Shown: positions 45,323 through 54,580, counted from the first letter of the stretch. The stretch is DNA of 64,000 bases from Hymenobacter sp. BT730 (GCF_030542105.1 NZ_JAUOFB010000008.1:1-64000), one strand, 5' to 3'. Numbers and translations are program-made. The notes: generated by a model not told the origin, from the sequence alone.

Positions 45323-46117
45323 TTAGCGGGGTTTGTAATACTTAAGTGCCTCTGGCAGCTCCCGCTGAATATCGGCAATACGTGTGCCGCTGGAGGGGTG
45401 AGTAGATAAGAATTCGGGTGGTGAAGCCTGGTTGTCGCGGGCTTCCATGCGCTGCCAGAAAGCAATTGCCCCCTTGGGGTCGTAACCGGCAATGGCCATA
45501 AAGATAAGCCCCAGGTGGTCAGCTTCCGATTCCTGGTTGCGGCCATATTTGAGCAGGCCTACGGTACTGCCTACGCCAAACGCCTGCAGGGCCAGCTGCT
45601 GCGTAGCCTGGGTGTTATTGGCCAGTGCTACGGAAAGCGCCTGCCCACCCAACTGCTGCACCAGGCCTTGGCTCATCCGCTCGTTGCCATGCTTGGCTAC
45701 GGCGTGGGCAATTTCGTGCGCCATCACCACGGCCAGGCCATTTTCGTCCTGCGTAATGGGCAGAATACCCGTGTACACGGCTACTTTGCCGCCGGGCATA
45801 CACCAGGCGTTTTCCTGCTTATCTTCAATCAGGTTAAACTCCCACTGATAGCCGGCCAGTTGGTCTGAGGCGTTCTGCTGGCGAAAATAGGAATCCACAG
45901 CCTGCTGAATACGCTGGCCTACGCGGCGCACCATAGCCGTTTGCTGTGCGTTACTGGAAAGGCGGCTTTTGCCGATGACTTCCCGATACTGCTGCTCACC
46001 TAAGGAAAGCATTTCGCCATCAGATACCAGGCTAAGCTGCCGGCGTCCGGTAATTGGAACGGTGGAGCAGGCGGCAGCTACGGTAAGGCAGCAGGCCAGC
46101 ACAATTTTTTTTAACAT
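45323..46117 (-). CDS. M48-family metallopeptidase lipoprotein (LoiP/Oma1-like)
   Basis: A 264-residue exported peptidase. The signal peptide ends in AAACS, a lipobox (about residues 13-17), followed by VPITGRRQLSLVSDGEM, a signature block of this M48 group. The zinc motif is MAHEIAHAVAKHGNERMS (about residues 131-148), with the third ligand glutamate in QESEADHLGLIFM. These envelope proteases trim or degrade misfolded outer-membrane proteins in characterised cases. Upstream of the lipoprotein gene at 44738 and probably co-transcribed with it. Confidence 0.9.
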   Translation of the reverse strand: MLKKIVLACCLTVAAACSTVPITGRRQLSLVSDGEMLSLGEQQYREVIGKSRLSSNAQQTAMVRRVGQRIQQAVDSYFRQQNASDQLAGYQWEFNLIEDKQENAWCMPGGKVAVYTGILPITQDENGLAVVMAHEIAHAVAKHGNERMSQGLVQQLGGQALSVALANNTQATQQLALQAFGVGSTVGLLKYGRNQESEADHLGLIFMAIAGYDPKGAIAFWQRMEARDNQASPPEFLSTHPSSGTRIADIQRELPEALKYYKPR

Positions 46118-46423
46118 GAGTACAGATCTTTAGGAACAGGAGATAAAAGAGACGCACTGCAGCAGATGCAGCAGTTTTCGGGCCACAGTATATTTCCCTG
46201 TAGCGCTTTCTATACGCAGAGTAGGCGGCAAAATGTTTGCTCCGGCCTTGGGCAACGCAGCAACAGGCGCGCACGTAAGGCCGGATTTTGGTTTTTCGGG
46301 CCGGGAATTAGCGTTAATTTTGGCAAATCCCCAGGCGCCTGCCTGTATACCGAACAGCCTGTTTTGCTCGTTTGGGGTCTTGTTTACCGGCCTTCGGGCC
46401 CTGCTCCTGTTCTCACTTCCCTC

Positions 46424-47038
46424 ATGAAGATACTCTGCATTGGCCGCAACTACGCCGAACATATTGCCGAACTGCACAACGAAGTACCCGACGAGCCCGT
46501 CATTTTCCTGAAACCTGATACCGCGCTGCTACAGCGCAACATGCCGTTTTTCTACCCCGATTTCTCGCAGGACATACACCACGAAATTGAACTGGTGCTA
46601 CGCGTGAGCAAAAACGGCAAGAACATCGACCCTAAATTTGCCCACACGTATTTCGATGCCATCGGCCTGGGCATTGATTTCACTGCCCGCGACCTACAGA
46701 GCAAAGCCAAAAGTAAAGGCCTGCCCTGGGACCTGGCCAAAGGCTTCGATGGCTCCGCTCCCCTTTCGCCTACTTTCAAGCCGGTGGCCGAGTTTGCGGA
46801 TCTGAACAACATCAACTTCCGGCTGGAAGTGAATGGCGAGGTGCGGCAGCGCGGCAACTCCGGCCTGATGCTGCACAATTTCGACAACATCATTAGTTAC
46901 ATCTCCCGATTCATCACCCTGAAAATGGGCGACTTAATATTTACGGGCACGCCCAGTGGCGTAGGCCCGGTACAGGTAGGCGACCAGTTAGTTGGATTTA
47001 TAGAGGAGGAGCGCGTACTGGATGTGGCTGTTAAATAA
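46424..47038 (+). CDS. Fumarylacetoacetate hydrolase family protein
   Basis: A 204-residue enzyme from the ATG at 46424; the open frame runs back to 46166 but the added residues are unrelated to the family. It starts MKILCIGRNYAEHIAELHNE. The metal-binding block is IHHEIELVLRVSK, and the C-terminal block LMLHNFDNIISYISRF with FTGTPSGVGPVQVGD is typical of the FAH fold (acylpyruvase, oxaloacetate decarboxylase or related). Substrate undefined. Its end overlaps the next gene by 17 bp, indicating coupling to the M23 peptidase. Confidence 0.9.
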   Translation: MKILCIGRNYAEHIAELHNEVPDEPVIFLKPDTALLQRNMPFFYPDFSQDIHHEIELVLRVSKNGKNIDPKFAHTYFDAIGLGIDFTARDLQSKAKSKGLPWDLAKGFDGSAPLSPTFKPVAEFADLNNINFRLEVNGEVRQRGNSGLMLHNFDNIISYISRFITLKMGDLIFTGTPSGVGPVQVGDQLVGFIEEERVLDVAVK

Positions 47039-49019
47039 CCTCCGTCAACTTTCCGGTGGTGCGCTGGCTTTGCTGCTCTCTACCGCTGTTCTGGTACCTG
47101 CCGCCTGCGGCAACAAAGAACCGGAAAAGGTTTCCCGCAAAGCGCCCACAGCGTCCAAGGATAATGCTGGCCGCGTGAAGGTGGAACCGGGCTATTTCCT
47201 GTTTCCTATTAAGCCCGGCAAGCCGAACTACTTGGCCGGCAGCATGGGCGAGTTGCGCCCCAACCACTTCCACGGCGGCCTCGATATTAAAACCGATGGG
47301 CGCACCGACCTGCCCGTCTACGCCTCGGCCGATGGCTATATTTCCCGCCTCAAGCAGTCGGCTTTTGGCTACGGTAATGTGCTCTACATTACCCACCCCA
47401 ACGGGCTGACAACGGTATACGGGCACTTGAACCGCTTTATTGGGCCGGTAGCGGATACGCTGCGCGCCCGCCAATACCAGAAACAAACCTATGAACTAGA
47501 GCTATTCTTCACGAAGGATCAGTTTCCGGTGAAGCGTGGCGATATAGTGGCCTTGTCTGGCAATACCGGCGGCTCGGGTGGCCCGCACCTGCACTGGGAA
47601 GTGCGCGATGCGCAAGACAATCAGCTAAACCCCCTGCAATGGGGTGGTTTCCCCGAAATCCAGGACCATGTGGCGCCTTCATTGCAGGCATTTGCCCTGG
47701 AGCCGCTCAGTATTGATGCCCGCGTGCAGGGCCGGTTTGACAAAGCAGTATTTGTCCCGAATCCATTACCTGGCCCGGGCGTGGCTACAATCTGGAAAGA
47801 CACCATTGCGGCGTACGGCACTGTAGGCATCCTCCTGCAAGCTTTTGACCGCTACGACAATGCCTGGAATAAAAACGGGCTGCAGCGGGTGGAAGTACGG
47901 GTAAACGGACAGCCGCTATACACCCACGAGGTAGACGGTGTGCCGTTTCCGGAAGGCTCCCGCGAAATCAACCAGCACGTAGACTACGAGTGGCAGAAAA
48001 CACACGGCCGCACCCTGGAAAAGCTGTTTGTGGATGATGGCAACAGCCTGAAAATGTATACCACCGGTCCCAGCAAAGGACTGTTGCAGGTGCAGCCTGG
48101 CAAGCTGTATTCCGTGGAAATCCGCATGAGCGACTCTTACGGCAATACCACGCCCCTGAGCTTTGTTATCCGGGGCCAGCAGCCTATGTATTTCAAAACC
48201 CGTAGCGCGGCCGTAAAGAAGCCGGCACTGCGTTATGAAATTACCCGCAACATCCTGAAAGTAGTGGCCGCTGACCCCGATACGGCGCGGCAGGGCGGGA
48301 ACCTTATGCTCTACCGTGGCAACCGCCAACTGGAGCTACGCCCCAGCTACACGGCCCAAAGTGAAAACGTGTACCTCTACGATCTGCGCGCCGGCCGGCC
48401 GGACTCTATGCGCTTTGGCCCGGTTACGCGCCGCTTCGATCGGCAGGCCCTGATTCCCTCGGGGCAGGAGTTTGCCTTTACCACCAGCAATATGCAGCTG
48501 GAGTTCAAGCCTCAGACTCTCTTTGACACCCTATACCTGCAAACCAGCTACAAAGAAGGACTCTGGACGGTGCAGAATCCCCGGCAGCCGCTTTATCAGC
48601 CCTTGCGCGTAACCCTGCGCCCGGAACAGCCCATTACCGACAAAGAGCGCTCAGCAGTATACATGATTAATGCCCGCGGCGGCCGTCTTTACCAGGGCGG
48701 CAAATGGGTAGATGACGCCATTTCGGTGCCGGTGAAAACGTACGGCTCGTTCCGTATCCTGACCGATACGCTGCCCCCCACAGCCCGCTTGGTGCGCAAG
48801 TCCCCCCAGGGTCTGACTTTTATAGTCGGCGACAATCTTTCCGGGCTATCCAGCTACAAGCTGTACATCAACGGGCAGTGGCGCCTGCTGAAATATGAGT
48901 ACAAAAACGCCACGCTCTTTACGGATCCCCAGGACCATACCGTACCGTTGCGCGGGCCAGGTGAGCTGCACATTACTGACCAGGCAGGCAATCAGCGCGT
49001 TATCAAATTCACTATTTAA
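47022..49019 (+). CDS. M23-family peptidase, lipoprotein
   Basis: A 665-residue envelope protein. The N terminus has a hydrophobic signal and a lipobox-like PAAC (about residues 27-30). The LytM/M23 domain spans about 80-205: NHFHGGLDIKTDG and GGPHLHWEV give the zinc ligands and the HxH motif. The remaining about 450 residues are beta-rich and lack a known catalytic site. M23 peptidases cut peptidoglycan cross-bridges, so a role in wall remodelling is likely. The ATG overlaps the end of the FAH gene by 17 bp. Confidence 0.9.
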   Translation: MWLLNNLRQLSGGALALLLSTAVLVPAACGNKEPEKVSRKAPTASKDNAGRVKVEPGYFLFPIKPGKPNYLAGSMGELRPNHFHGGLDIKTDGRTDLPVYASADGYISRLKQSAFGYGNVLYITHPNGLTTVYGHLNRFIGPVADTLRARQYQKQTYELELFFTKDQFPVKRGDIVALSGNTGGSGGPHLHWEVRDAQDNQLNPLQWGGFPEIQDHVAPSLQAFALEPLSIDARVQGRFDKAVFVPNPLPGPGVATIWKDTIAAYGTVGILLQAFDRYDNAWNKNGLQRVEVRVNGQPLYTHEVDGVPFPEGSREINQHVDYEWQKTHGRTLEKLFVDDGNSLKMYTTGPSKGLLQVQPGKLYSVEIRMSDSYGNTTPLSFVIRGQQPMYFKTRSAAVKKPALRYEITRNILKVVAADPDTARQGGNLMLYRGNRQLELRPSYTAQSENVYLYDLRAGRPDSMRFGPVTRRFDRQALIPSGQEFAFTTSNMQLEFKPQTLFDTLYLQTSYKEGLWTVQNPRQPLYQPLRVTLRPEQPITDKERSAVYMINARGGRLYQGGKWVDDAISVPVKTYGSFRILTDTLPPTARLVRKSPQGLTFIVGDNLSGLSSYKLYINGQWRLLKYEYKNATLFTDPQDHTVPLRGPGELHITDQAGNQRVIKFTI

Positions 49020-49051
49020 CCGCCGTAGCGCCGTTATTTAAAAAACCAGGC

Positions 49052-49096
49052 AAGGGCCGGCCAGCGGAGTTTTTCCGACTGTGCCGGCCCTTTTCG
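49052..49096 (+). terminator. Terminator after the M23 peptidase gene
   Basis: A 10-bp perfect stem (49052-49061 with 49083-49092) with a T-run and a 21-nt loop, 32 bp after the stop codon. Confidence 0.8.
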
Positions 49097-49145
49097 CGTA
49101 GTTATTAAGCAGGCTTTTATTTTACTTCTGATAAGCAACATTGCT

Positions 49146-49700
49146 ATGAAAACTCGTCGTCCTATACTATTTGCGGCAGCGGCTACTGTGGTAGGCGCTG
49201 CCGCTATGTTGTATTCGCGTGCCCGCCAGACATCGCTACCGGTGGTACCCCACGTAGATTTGAAACGCTACGTCGGGCTTTGGTACGAAATAGCCCGATT
49301 GCCAACCCGCTTTGAAAAGGACTGTGTGGCCGTTACGGCTGAATATAATCTGCAACCCGATGGCACCCTGAGCGTGCGTAACTCCTGCCACCGCAACAAG
49401 CTGCACAGCCCGGCAGAAACGGCCACCGGCACGGCACGAGTAGCAGACCGCCGCACCAATGCTAAGCTAAAAGTGAGCTTCTTCTGGCCTTTCGCGGGAG
49501 ACTATTGGATTCTGGACCTGGAAGGCGACTATCAATATGCGTTAGTTGGGGAGCCCAAAAGGGAGAACTTATGGATATTGTCCCGGCATTCACACCTGGA
49601 GCGCAGTATTCGGGATAAACTGGTGGCAAAGGCACGCAGGCTGGGTTTTCCGGTAGAAAAGCTGATTTTTACGCCTCAGCCTGATTCTGAAAAATCCTAA
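49146..49700 (+). CDS. Lipocalin family protein (Blc-like)
   Basis: A 184-residue exported or membrane-anchored lipocalin. A hydrophobic helix at about 8-22 is followed by LKRYVGLWYEIARLPTRFE, with the GxWYE lipocalin motif. DYWILDLEGDYQYALVGEP and LWILSRH supply the later lipocalin motifs. No lipobox cysteine is seen, unlike E. coli Blc. Probably binds fatty acids or lysophospholipids at the membrane. Nine bp upstream of the peroxiredoxin gene. Confidence 0.9.
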   Translation: MKTRRPILFAAAATVVGAAAMLYSRARQTSLPVVPHVDLKRYVGLWYEIARLPTRFEKDCVAVTAEYNLQPDGTLSVRNSCHRNKLHSPAETATGTARVADRRTNAKLKVSFFWPFAGDYWILDLEGDYQYALVGEPKRENLWILSRHSHLERSIRDKLVAKARRLGFPVEKLIFTPQPDSEKS

Positions 49701-49709
49701 CCCTTCCTT

Positions 49710-50156
49710 ATGGATCTGCAACCCGGCTCTCCGGCCCCCGACTTCGAAGCAATTGACCAAAACGGCATTCTGCACCGCCTGGCAGACTACCAAGGCCGCA
49801 AGGTGGCCCTATATTTTTACCCTAAAGACGATACCAGCGGCTGCACGGCCCAGGCCTGCAACCTGCGCGACAACCAAGCAGCCCTCACCAGCGCCGGCAT
49901 TCAGGTGCTGGGGGTAAGCATTGACAGCGAGAAGTCGCACCAAAAGTTTGCTACCAAGTACGACCTGCCCTTTCCCCTGCTGGTTGATGAAGACAAGAAA
50001 ATAGTGCAGGATTACGGCGTTTGGCAGGAAAAATCGATGTATGGACGCAAGTACATGGGCACCATGCGCTATACCTTTCTCATTGATGAAAATGGGCTAA
50101 TCGAGAAGGTCATCACCAAAGTAGACACCAAAAACCACGCGGCGCAGCTGCTGTAG
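49710..50156 (+). CDS. bcp: Thioredoxin-dependent peroxiredoxin (BCP type)
   Basis: A 148-residue cytoplasmic peroxidase. The motif DDTSGCTAQACNLRD contains both the peroxidatic and the resolving cysteine spaced as in the alpha-type BCP/PrxQ group. It begins DLQPGSPAPDF, also typical. Reduces hydrogen peroxide and organic peroxides with thioredoxin. Directly follows the lipocalin gene, an arrangement consistent with oxidised-lipid protection, although that is inference. Confidence 0.93.
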   Translation: MDLQPGSPAPDFEAIDQNGILHRLADYQGRKVALYFYPKDDTSGCTAQACNLRDNQAALTSAGIQVLGVSIDSEKSHQKFATKYDLPFPLLVDEDKKIVQDYGVWQEKSMYGRKYMGTMRYTFLIDENGLIEKVITKVDTKNHAAQLL

Positions 50157-50175
50157 GCCCGCTGCTACTAACATC

Positions 50176-50215
50176 TCCCCTGCCAACTGCTCCCAGTAGC
50201 TGGCAGGGGATTTTT
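50176..50215 (+). terminator. Terminator after bcp
   Basis: A 10-bp perfect stem (50176-50185 with 50201-50210) followed by T5. Confidence 0.88.
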
Positions 50216-50338
50216 ATACCCTGCCAGCTGCACAAACCAAGAAACCGGATGAAATCGACGGTCAAAGTCCCGAAGGATTTCCGCCTCCGGCGAAGCTTGT
50301 TACCTTTGCCCGAGCAACCACCTTCTCCTTCTGTACCC

Positions 50339-51226
50339 ATGTCGCAGGATACTTCCCTCGCCTCCCAGGCTACCGCCAACCCGAAAACCATTGCTGAGCT
50401 GCAACAAATTGCCTCTCAGGTGCGGCGCGACATCGTGCGCATGGTGCACGCCGTGAACTCCGGTCACCCTGGCGGCTCCCTCGGCTGCACCGATTTGCTG
50501 GTAGCCCTCTATTTCCGGGTGATGAAGCATGACCCCAGCTTCTCGATGAACGGCGTAGGCGAAGACCTGTTTTTCCTGTCGAACGGCCACATTTCGCCGG
50601 TATTTTACTCGGTGCTGGCCCGCTCGGGTTACTTCCCGGTGAGCGAGTTGGCTACTTTCCGCAAGCTGAATTCCCGCTTGCAGGGCCACCCCGCTACGCA
50701 CGAGCACTTGCCCGGCATCCGGGTAGCGTCGGGCTCCCTCGGCCAGGGTCTCAGTGTAGCTATCGGCGCGGCACAGGCTAAAAAGCTGAACGGCGACGAC
50801 CGCACCGTCTTTGTGCTGATGGGCGACGGCGAGTTGGAGGAAGGCCAGGTATGGGAGGCAGCCATGTATGCCCCCCACCACAAAGTGGACAACCTCATTG
50901 CCTTTGTAGACCGCAACGGCCAGCAGATTGACGGCCCCACCGAGAAAATTGCTGGCCTCGGCGACCTGCGCGCCAAGTTTGAAGCTTTTAACTGGCTGGT
51001 GCTGGAAACCGATGGTAACGACTTCGAGAAGCTGGTAGCTTCCATTGAAGAAGCGCAATCCTTGCTGGGCCAGGGTAAACCCGTGATGGTGCTGATGGAT
51101 ACCCAAATGGGCTTTGGCGTCGATTTCATGATGGGCTCGCACAAATGGCACGGCGTAGCGCCCAATAACGAGCAGTTGGAAATTGCTCTGCAGCAGCTCA
51201 TCGTAGAGCACGCCAGCGACTACTAA
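50339..51226 (+). CDS. Transketolase, N-terminal subunit
   Basis: A 295-residue subunit from the ATG at 50339; the frame opens at 50249 but the extra 30 residues are proline-rich and unconserved. The thiamine-diphosphate domain shows NSGHPGGSLG and the GDGELEEGQVWEAA motif for the cofactor and magnesium. Split transketolases keep the N-terminal ThDP-binding part and the C-terminal part as separate chains, which assemble into the enzyme of the non-oxidative pentose phosphate pathway. The partner gene lies at 52934, but 1.7 kb away with a VWA gene between, which is unusual. Confidence 0.93.
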   Translation: MSQDTSLASQATANPKTIAELQQIASQVRRDIVRMVHAVNSGHPGGSLGCTDLLVALYFRVMKHDPSFSMNGVGEDLFFLSNGHISPVFYSVLARSGYFPVSELATFRKLNSRLQGHPATHEHLPGIRVASGSLGQGLSVAIGAAQAKKLNGDDRTVFVLMGDGELEEGQVWEAAMYAPHHKVDNLIAFVDRNGQQIDGPTEKIAGLGDLRAKFEAFNWLVLETDGNDFEKLVASIEEAQSLLGQGKPVMVLMDTQMGFGVDFMMGSHKWHGVAPNNEQLEIALQQLIVEHASDY

Positions 51227-51356
51227 GCCACTTTCCGGTAATTCAAATACTGCGGCGGAAAACTTTCCGTTCTCCTTCAGCAGCTAGTATATTACTGAAC
51301 CGAGGTAACCGGCCCGCCTCCCTGAGGCGGGCCACTCGGGGGCTTGGGCTTGTTCT

Positions 51357-52769
51357 ATGCGCTATCCACCGGTTTTCCTGCGCTACTTCCTGGTTTTAGG
51401 CGCGCTGCTGCTTTTTAGTGGCCGCTTGTGCCATGCCCAGAACCAGCCTTCCGTAAAGGCTCGTACTACCCGCATTCTGTTTTTGCTGGATGCCTCGGGC
51501 TCAATGCTGGCGCCGTGGGAAGGCGAGCCGCGTATGGATGTTGCCAAGCGCCTGCTGGCAAAAATGGCCGATTCTCTAAACGCCTACCCCAATCTGGAGC
51601 TGGGCCTGCGGGTGTATGGCCACCTGCACGATAAATCGGAGAACAACTGCGAGGACTCACGCCTGGAAGTGCCCTTCGCGGCCAAGAATGCCCGCGCCAT
51701 TAAGGATAAGCTCAAGCAGATAACCCCACAAGGGAATACGCCTATCACCTACTCCCTGATGCAGTCGGCCGGCGACTTTCCAACGGACAAGAATAGCCGG
51801 AACGTACTGATTCTGATTACCGACGGGCTGGAGTCTTGCAAGGGCGACCCGTGTGCTACTTCAATTGCCCTGCAGCGCAAGCGGGTATTTCTGAAGCCAT
51901 TTGTGATTGGCATTGGCGCAGAGCACGACTTTGGTAAGCAGCTGGAATGTCTGGGCCAGTACTATAATGCCGCTGACGTTAAGACGTTTCGCACGATTCT
52001 GAACGACGTTATTGCGCAAACGCTGGCTAAGACCACCGTGGCCATAAACCTGACCGACGCCGACGGCCGCCCGGTAGAAACCAATGTGAACCTGACGTTC
52101 ATTAACAACATAACGGGGGCCATAGAATACAACTATGTGCACTACCGCGACGATAAGGGCAAGCCCGATGCCCTGGACATCGACCCGTTGCAGAGTTATG
52201 ACCTGGTGATAAATACGGTACCGGCCCTGCGCGCTAACAACCTCCAGATTAAACCAGCGAAAGCCAATGTGCTGTCGTTTAAATCACCTCGGGGCACGTT
52301 GTGGCTGCAGTCGCCGCAGCTCACACCCAACCCCTATGGGACTATGCAGGCCGTTATCCGGCAAGCCGGTGAGCCGGGTACGCTCGTGGCCCGCACTTTT
52401 GGCAACCGGCAAAAACTCCTGACCGGCAAATACGAGGTTGAAATTCTGACGCTGCCGCGCATTACGCGCCAGGTTACCATCCGGCAGGGTCAGGAAACCG
52501 TGGTAACCTACGATGCGCCCGGCACCCTGAACATCATTACCGATCTGAAAGGCTACGGCAGCATTTACCGCCTAAATCAGGACGACTCGCAGACATGGAT
52601 TTACAACTTGCCGGAAGGTGGCAGCAGCAAAATGAACGTGCCGCTGCAACCGGGAAACTACCGGCTGGTCTTCCGCTCTAAAAACGCCACCGGCAGTAAG
52701 TTTTCGGATGCCCGCACTTTCACGATTAAATCGGGGCAGACGACGTCGGTTAGCTTGTTTGGGAAATGA
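51357..52769 (+). CDS. Exported VWA-domain protein
   Basis: A 470-residue protein with a signal peptide (about 7-27). The von Willebrand A domain (about 35-225) has the full MIDAS signature start FLLDASGSM, the threonine in QGNTPI, and LILITDGLESC. The C-terminal half (about 230-470) looks like two or three beta-sandwich repeats. VWA domains bind metal-dependent partners, often on the cell surface. It lies between the two halves of transketolase, 130 bp after the first and 164 bp before the second, and has no evident link to sugar metabolism. Confidence 0.88.
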   Translation: MRYPPVFLRYFLVLGALLLFSGRLCHAQNQPSVKARTTRILFLLDASGSMLAPWEGEPRMDVAKRLLAKMADSLNAYPNLELGLRVYGHLHDKSENNCEDSRLEVPFAAKNARAIKDKLKQITPQGNTPITYSLMQSAGDFPTDKNSRNVLILITDGLESCKGDPCATSIALQRKRVFLKPFVIGIGAEHDFGKQLECLGQYYNAADVKTFRTILNDVIAQTLAKTTVAINLTDADGRPVETNVNLTFINNITGAIEYNYVHYRDDKGKPDALDIDPLQSYDLVINTVPALRANNLQIKPAKANVLSFKSPRGTLWLQSPQLTPNPYGTMQAVIRQAGEPGTLVARTFGNRQKLLTGKYEVEILTLPRITRQVTIRQGQETVVTYDAPGTLNIITDLKGYGSIYRLNQDDSQTWIYNLPEGGSSKMNVPLQPGNYRLVFRSKNATGSKFSDARTFTIKSGQTTSVSLFGK

Positions 52770-52793
52770 TGAAAGCTGATTGTCAAAATATCC

Positions 52794-52883
52794 GTCATGC
52801 TGAGCTTGTCGAAGCATCTCGCGAGCTGATGTTGCAAGTGATAATACCACACTAGCGAGATGCTTCGACAAGCTCAGCATGAC
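52794..52883. repeat. 29-bp perfect inverted repeat (interspersed palindromic element)
   Basis: 52794-52822 is the exact reverse complement of 52855-52883, with a 32-nt spacer. The arm contains CTTCGACAAGCTCAGCATGA, a sequence that I recall as a common dispersed palindromic repeat in bacterial intergenic DNA. It lies in the 164-bp gap between the VWA gene and the transketolase C-terminal gene. No second copy is seen in this window. Confidence 0.88.
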
Positions 52884-52933
52884 ATACGAGAATAAAAAAT
52901 AAGTCCCAAGACCCTAAGTACTTACACCCCACG

Positions 52934-53890
52934 ATGAAAGACTTCCCCTACACCGAATCGAAAGACACGCGCTCCGGCTTTGGGGCGGGCCTGCACGAGC
53001 TGGGCAAAACCAACCCTAACGTAGTGGCCCTCTGCGCCGACCTCATCGGCTCCCTGAAAATGGATGCCTTTGTAAAAGACTTCCCCGAGCGGTTTTTCCA
53101 GGTGGGCATTGCCGAAGCCAACATGATGGGTCTGGCCGCCGGCCTAACCATTGGTGGTAAAATCCCCTTCACGGGCACCTTCGCCAACTTCAGCACCGGC
53201 CGCGTGTACGACCAGATCCGGCAGAGCATTGCTTACTCCGGCAAAAACGTGAAGATCTGTGCTTCGCACGCCGGCCTCACGCTGGGCGAAGACGGCGCCA
53301 CCCACCAGATTCTGGAAGATGTGGGCATGATGAAAATGCTGCCCCACATGTGCGTCATCAACCCCTGCGACTACAACCAGACCAAAGCCGCCACCCTGGC
53401 CATTGCCGAGTACGAAGGCCCGGTGTACCTGCGCTTCGGCCGCCCGGTAGTGCCCAACTTCACCCCCGCTGACCAGGAGTTTGAAATTGGCAAAGGCGTG
53501 CTGCTGAACGAAGGTACCGACGTGAGCATCTTTGCCACCGGCCACCTGGTATGGAAGGCCATTCTGGCCGGCAAGCTGCTGGCCGAGAAAGGCATCAACG
53601 CCGAAATCATCAACATCCACACTATCAAGCCGCTGGATGCGCAGATGGTTCTGGAATCAGCCCGCAAAACGCGTTGCGTGGTAACAGCCGAAGAACACCA
53701 GATGAACGGCGGCCTTGGCGACTCCATTGCCCAGCTGCTGGCGCGGGAAGAGCCGCTGCCCCTGGAAATGGTAGCCGTGAATGACTCCTTCGGCGAATCG
53801 GGCACGCCCGATCAGCTAATGGAGAAATATGGCTTGAATGAAGCCGCTATTGTGGCGGCGGTGGAGAAAGTAAGGGCGCGGCGTAAGTAA
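52934..53890 (+). CDS. Transketolase, C-terminal subunit
   Basis: A 318-residue subunit. It carries the pyrimidine-binding domain (IAEANMMGLAAGLTIGGK and TFANFSTGRVYDQIRQSIAY) and the C-terminal transketolase domain. ASHAGLTLGEDGATHQILED contains the active-site histidines. It pairs with the subunit at 50339 to transfer two-carbon ketol units between sugar phosphates. A strong terminator follows at 53907, and the cassette array begins right after it, so this gene marks the end of conserved core DNA. Confidence 0.93.
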   Translation: MKDFPYTESKDTRSGFGAGLHELGKTNPNVVALCADLIGSLKMDAFVKDFPERFFQVGIAEANMMGLAAGLTIGGKIPFTGTFANFSTGRVYDQIRQSIAYSGKNVKICASHAGLTLGEDGATHQILEDVGMMKMLPHMCVINPCDYNQTKAATLAIAEYEGPVYLRFGRPVVPNFTPADQEFEIGKGVLLNEGTDVSIFATGHLVWKAILAGKLLAEKGINAEIINIHTIKPLDAQMVLESARKTRCVVTAEEHQMNGGLGDSIAQLLAREEPLPLEMVAVNDSFGESGTPDQLMEKYGLNEAAIVAAVEKVRARRK

Positions 53891-53906
53891 GATTTAGTTG
53901 CGTAGC

Positions 53907-53945
53907 AAAAAGCCCCAACAGTCCAATGACTATTGGGGCTTTTTT
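53907..53945 (+). terminator. Terminator after the transketolase genes
   Basis: A 12-bp stem (53907-53918 with 53933-53944) with A5 on one side and T6 on the other, 17 bp after the stop. Confidence 0.92.
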
Positions 53946-53948
53946 AAT

Positions 53949-54081
53949 ATGTAACGAACGGGTATTTATGCAGTGGTGGCATTCTGCGTTCCGTCAGCAT
54001 TGGTTAATGATATAAGCCAATTTAAAAACAAAAGCCGGGAATATGCACGTCAGCCACCATTGCATGCATACCGTGTTATAG
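53949..54081 (+). other. attC-like site 1
   Basis: AAC box ATGTAAC at 53949-53955, then 5 nt, stem arm 53961-53980, 72-nt loop, returning arm 54053-54072 (17 of 20 positions complementary), 2 nt, then GTTATAG at 54075-54081. It starts four bases after the transketolase terminator. Its AAC box belongs to a cassette no longer present, since no gene lies between the core operon and this site. Confidence 0.68.
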
Positions 54082-54121
54082 GCCGTAATTTTCCTTTAAT
54101 AAGGATCCCTCAGTTCTAGGA

Positions 54122-54580
54122 ATGGAAATTGTAATATCTCTCCCAATGGCAGAAAAGCAAAGAATATACAAGGCTTTAATTATGAACGATTATCCAGGCG
54201 CACCATATGCGGATTGGATAAAGAACGGAGAAAAAACTATAGAAACCAGGTTCAGAAATTTTAATTATCGTGGTGATATTGTTATCTGCTGCGGAAAAAC
54301 AAACTCAGTTGGCAAAAATGCCGGCAAAGCCTTATGCATTGTTGAATTATGGAAAATAAGACCCATGAAAAAAGGAGATGAGAAAGCTGCCGGAGTAAAA
54401 TTTAACCCGAAACTCAATTGTTTCTTACTCAAAAACTGGAGACATTTTAGCCGTGACTTTGAGTTCTCACCACAAAGGATTTCAGGAGCATGGCAAAGTC
54501 TTTTTGATATATCTATACCAAACGATGTTGAGATTATTTCAAAACCCAACATAAAGGCCTTTCCAGAAAATGAGCAGTAA
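54122..54580 (+). CDS. Cassette gene 1: ASCH-domain protein
   Basis: A 152-residue soluble protein, AT-rich at the DNA level. The segment DWIKNGEKTIETRFRNFNYR followed by GDIVI matches the core of the ASCH fold (short G-x-K-T-x-E-x-R motif, then a strand), a domain related to PUA and thought to bind RNA or modified nucleotides. The ATG at 54146 gives a start closer to typical ASCH proteins; 54122 is the longest frame. It is the single gene between attC-like sites 1 and 2, oriented as expected for an integron cassette, with its stop about 55 bp before the next AAC box. Confidence 0.72.
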   Translation: MEIVISLPMAEKQRIYKALIMNDYPGAPYADWIKNGEKTIETRFRNFNYRGDIVICCGKTNSVGKNAGKALCIVELWKIRPMKKGDEKAAGVKFNPKLNCFLLKNWRHFSRDFEFSPQRISGAWQSLFDISIPNDVEIISKPNIKAFPENEQ

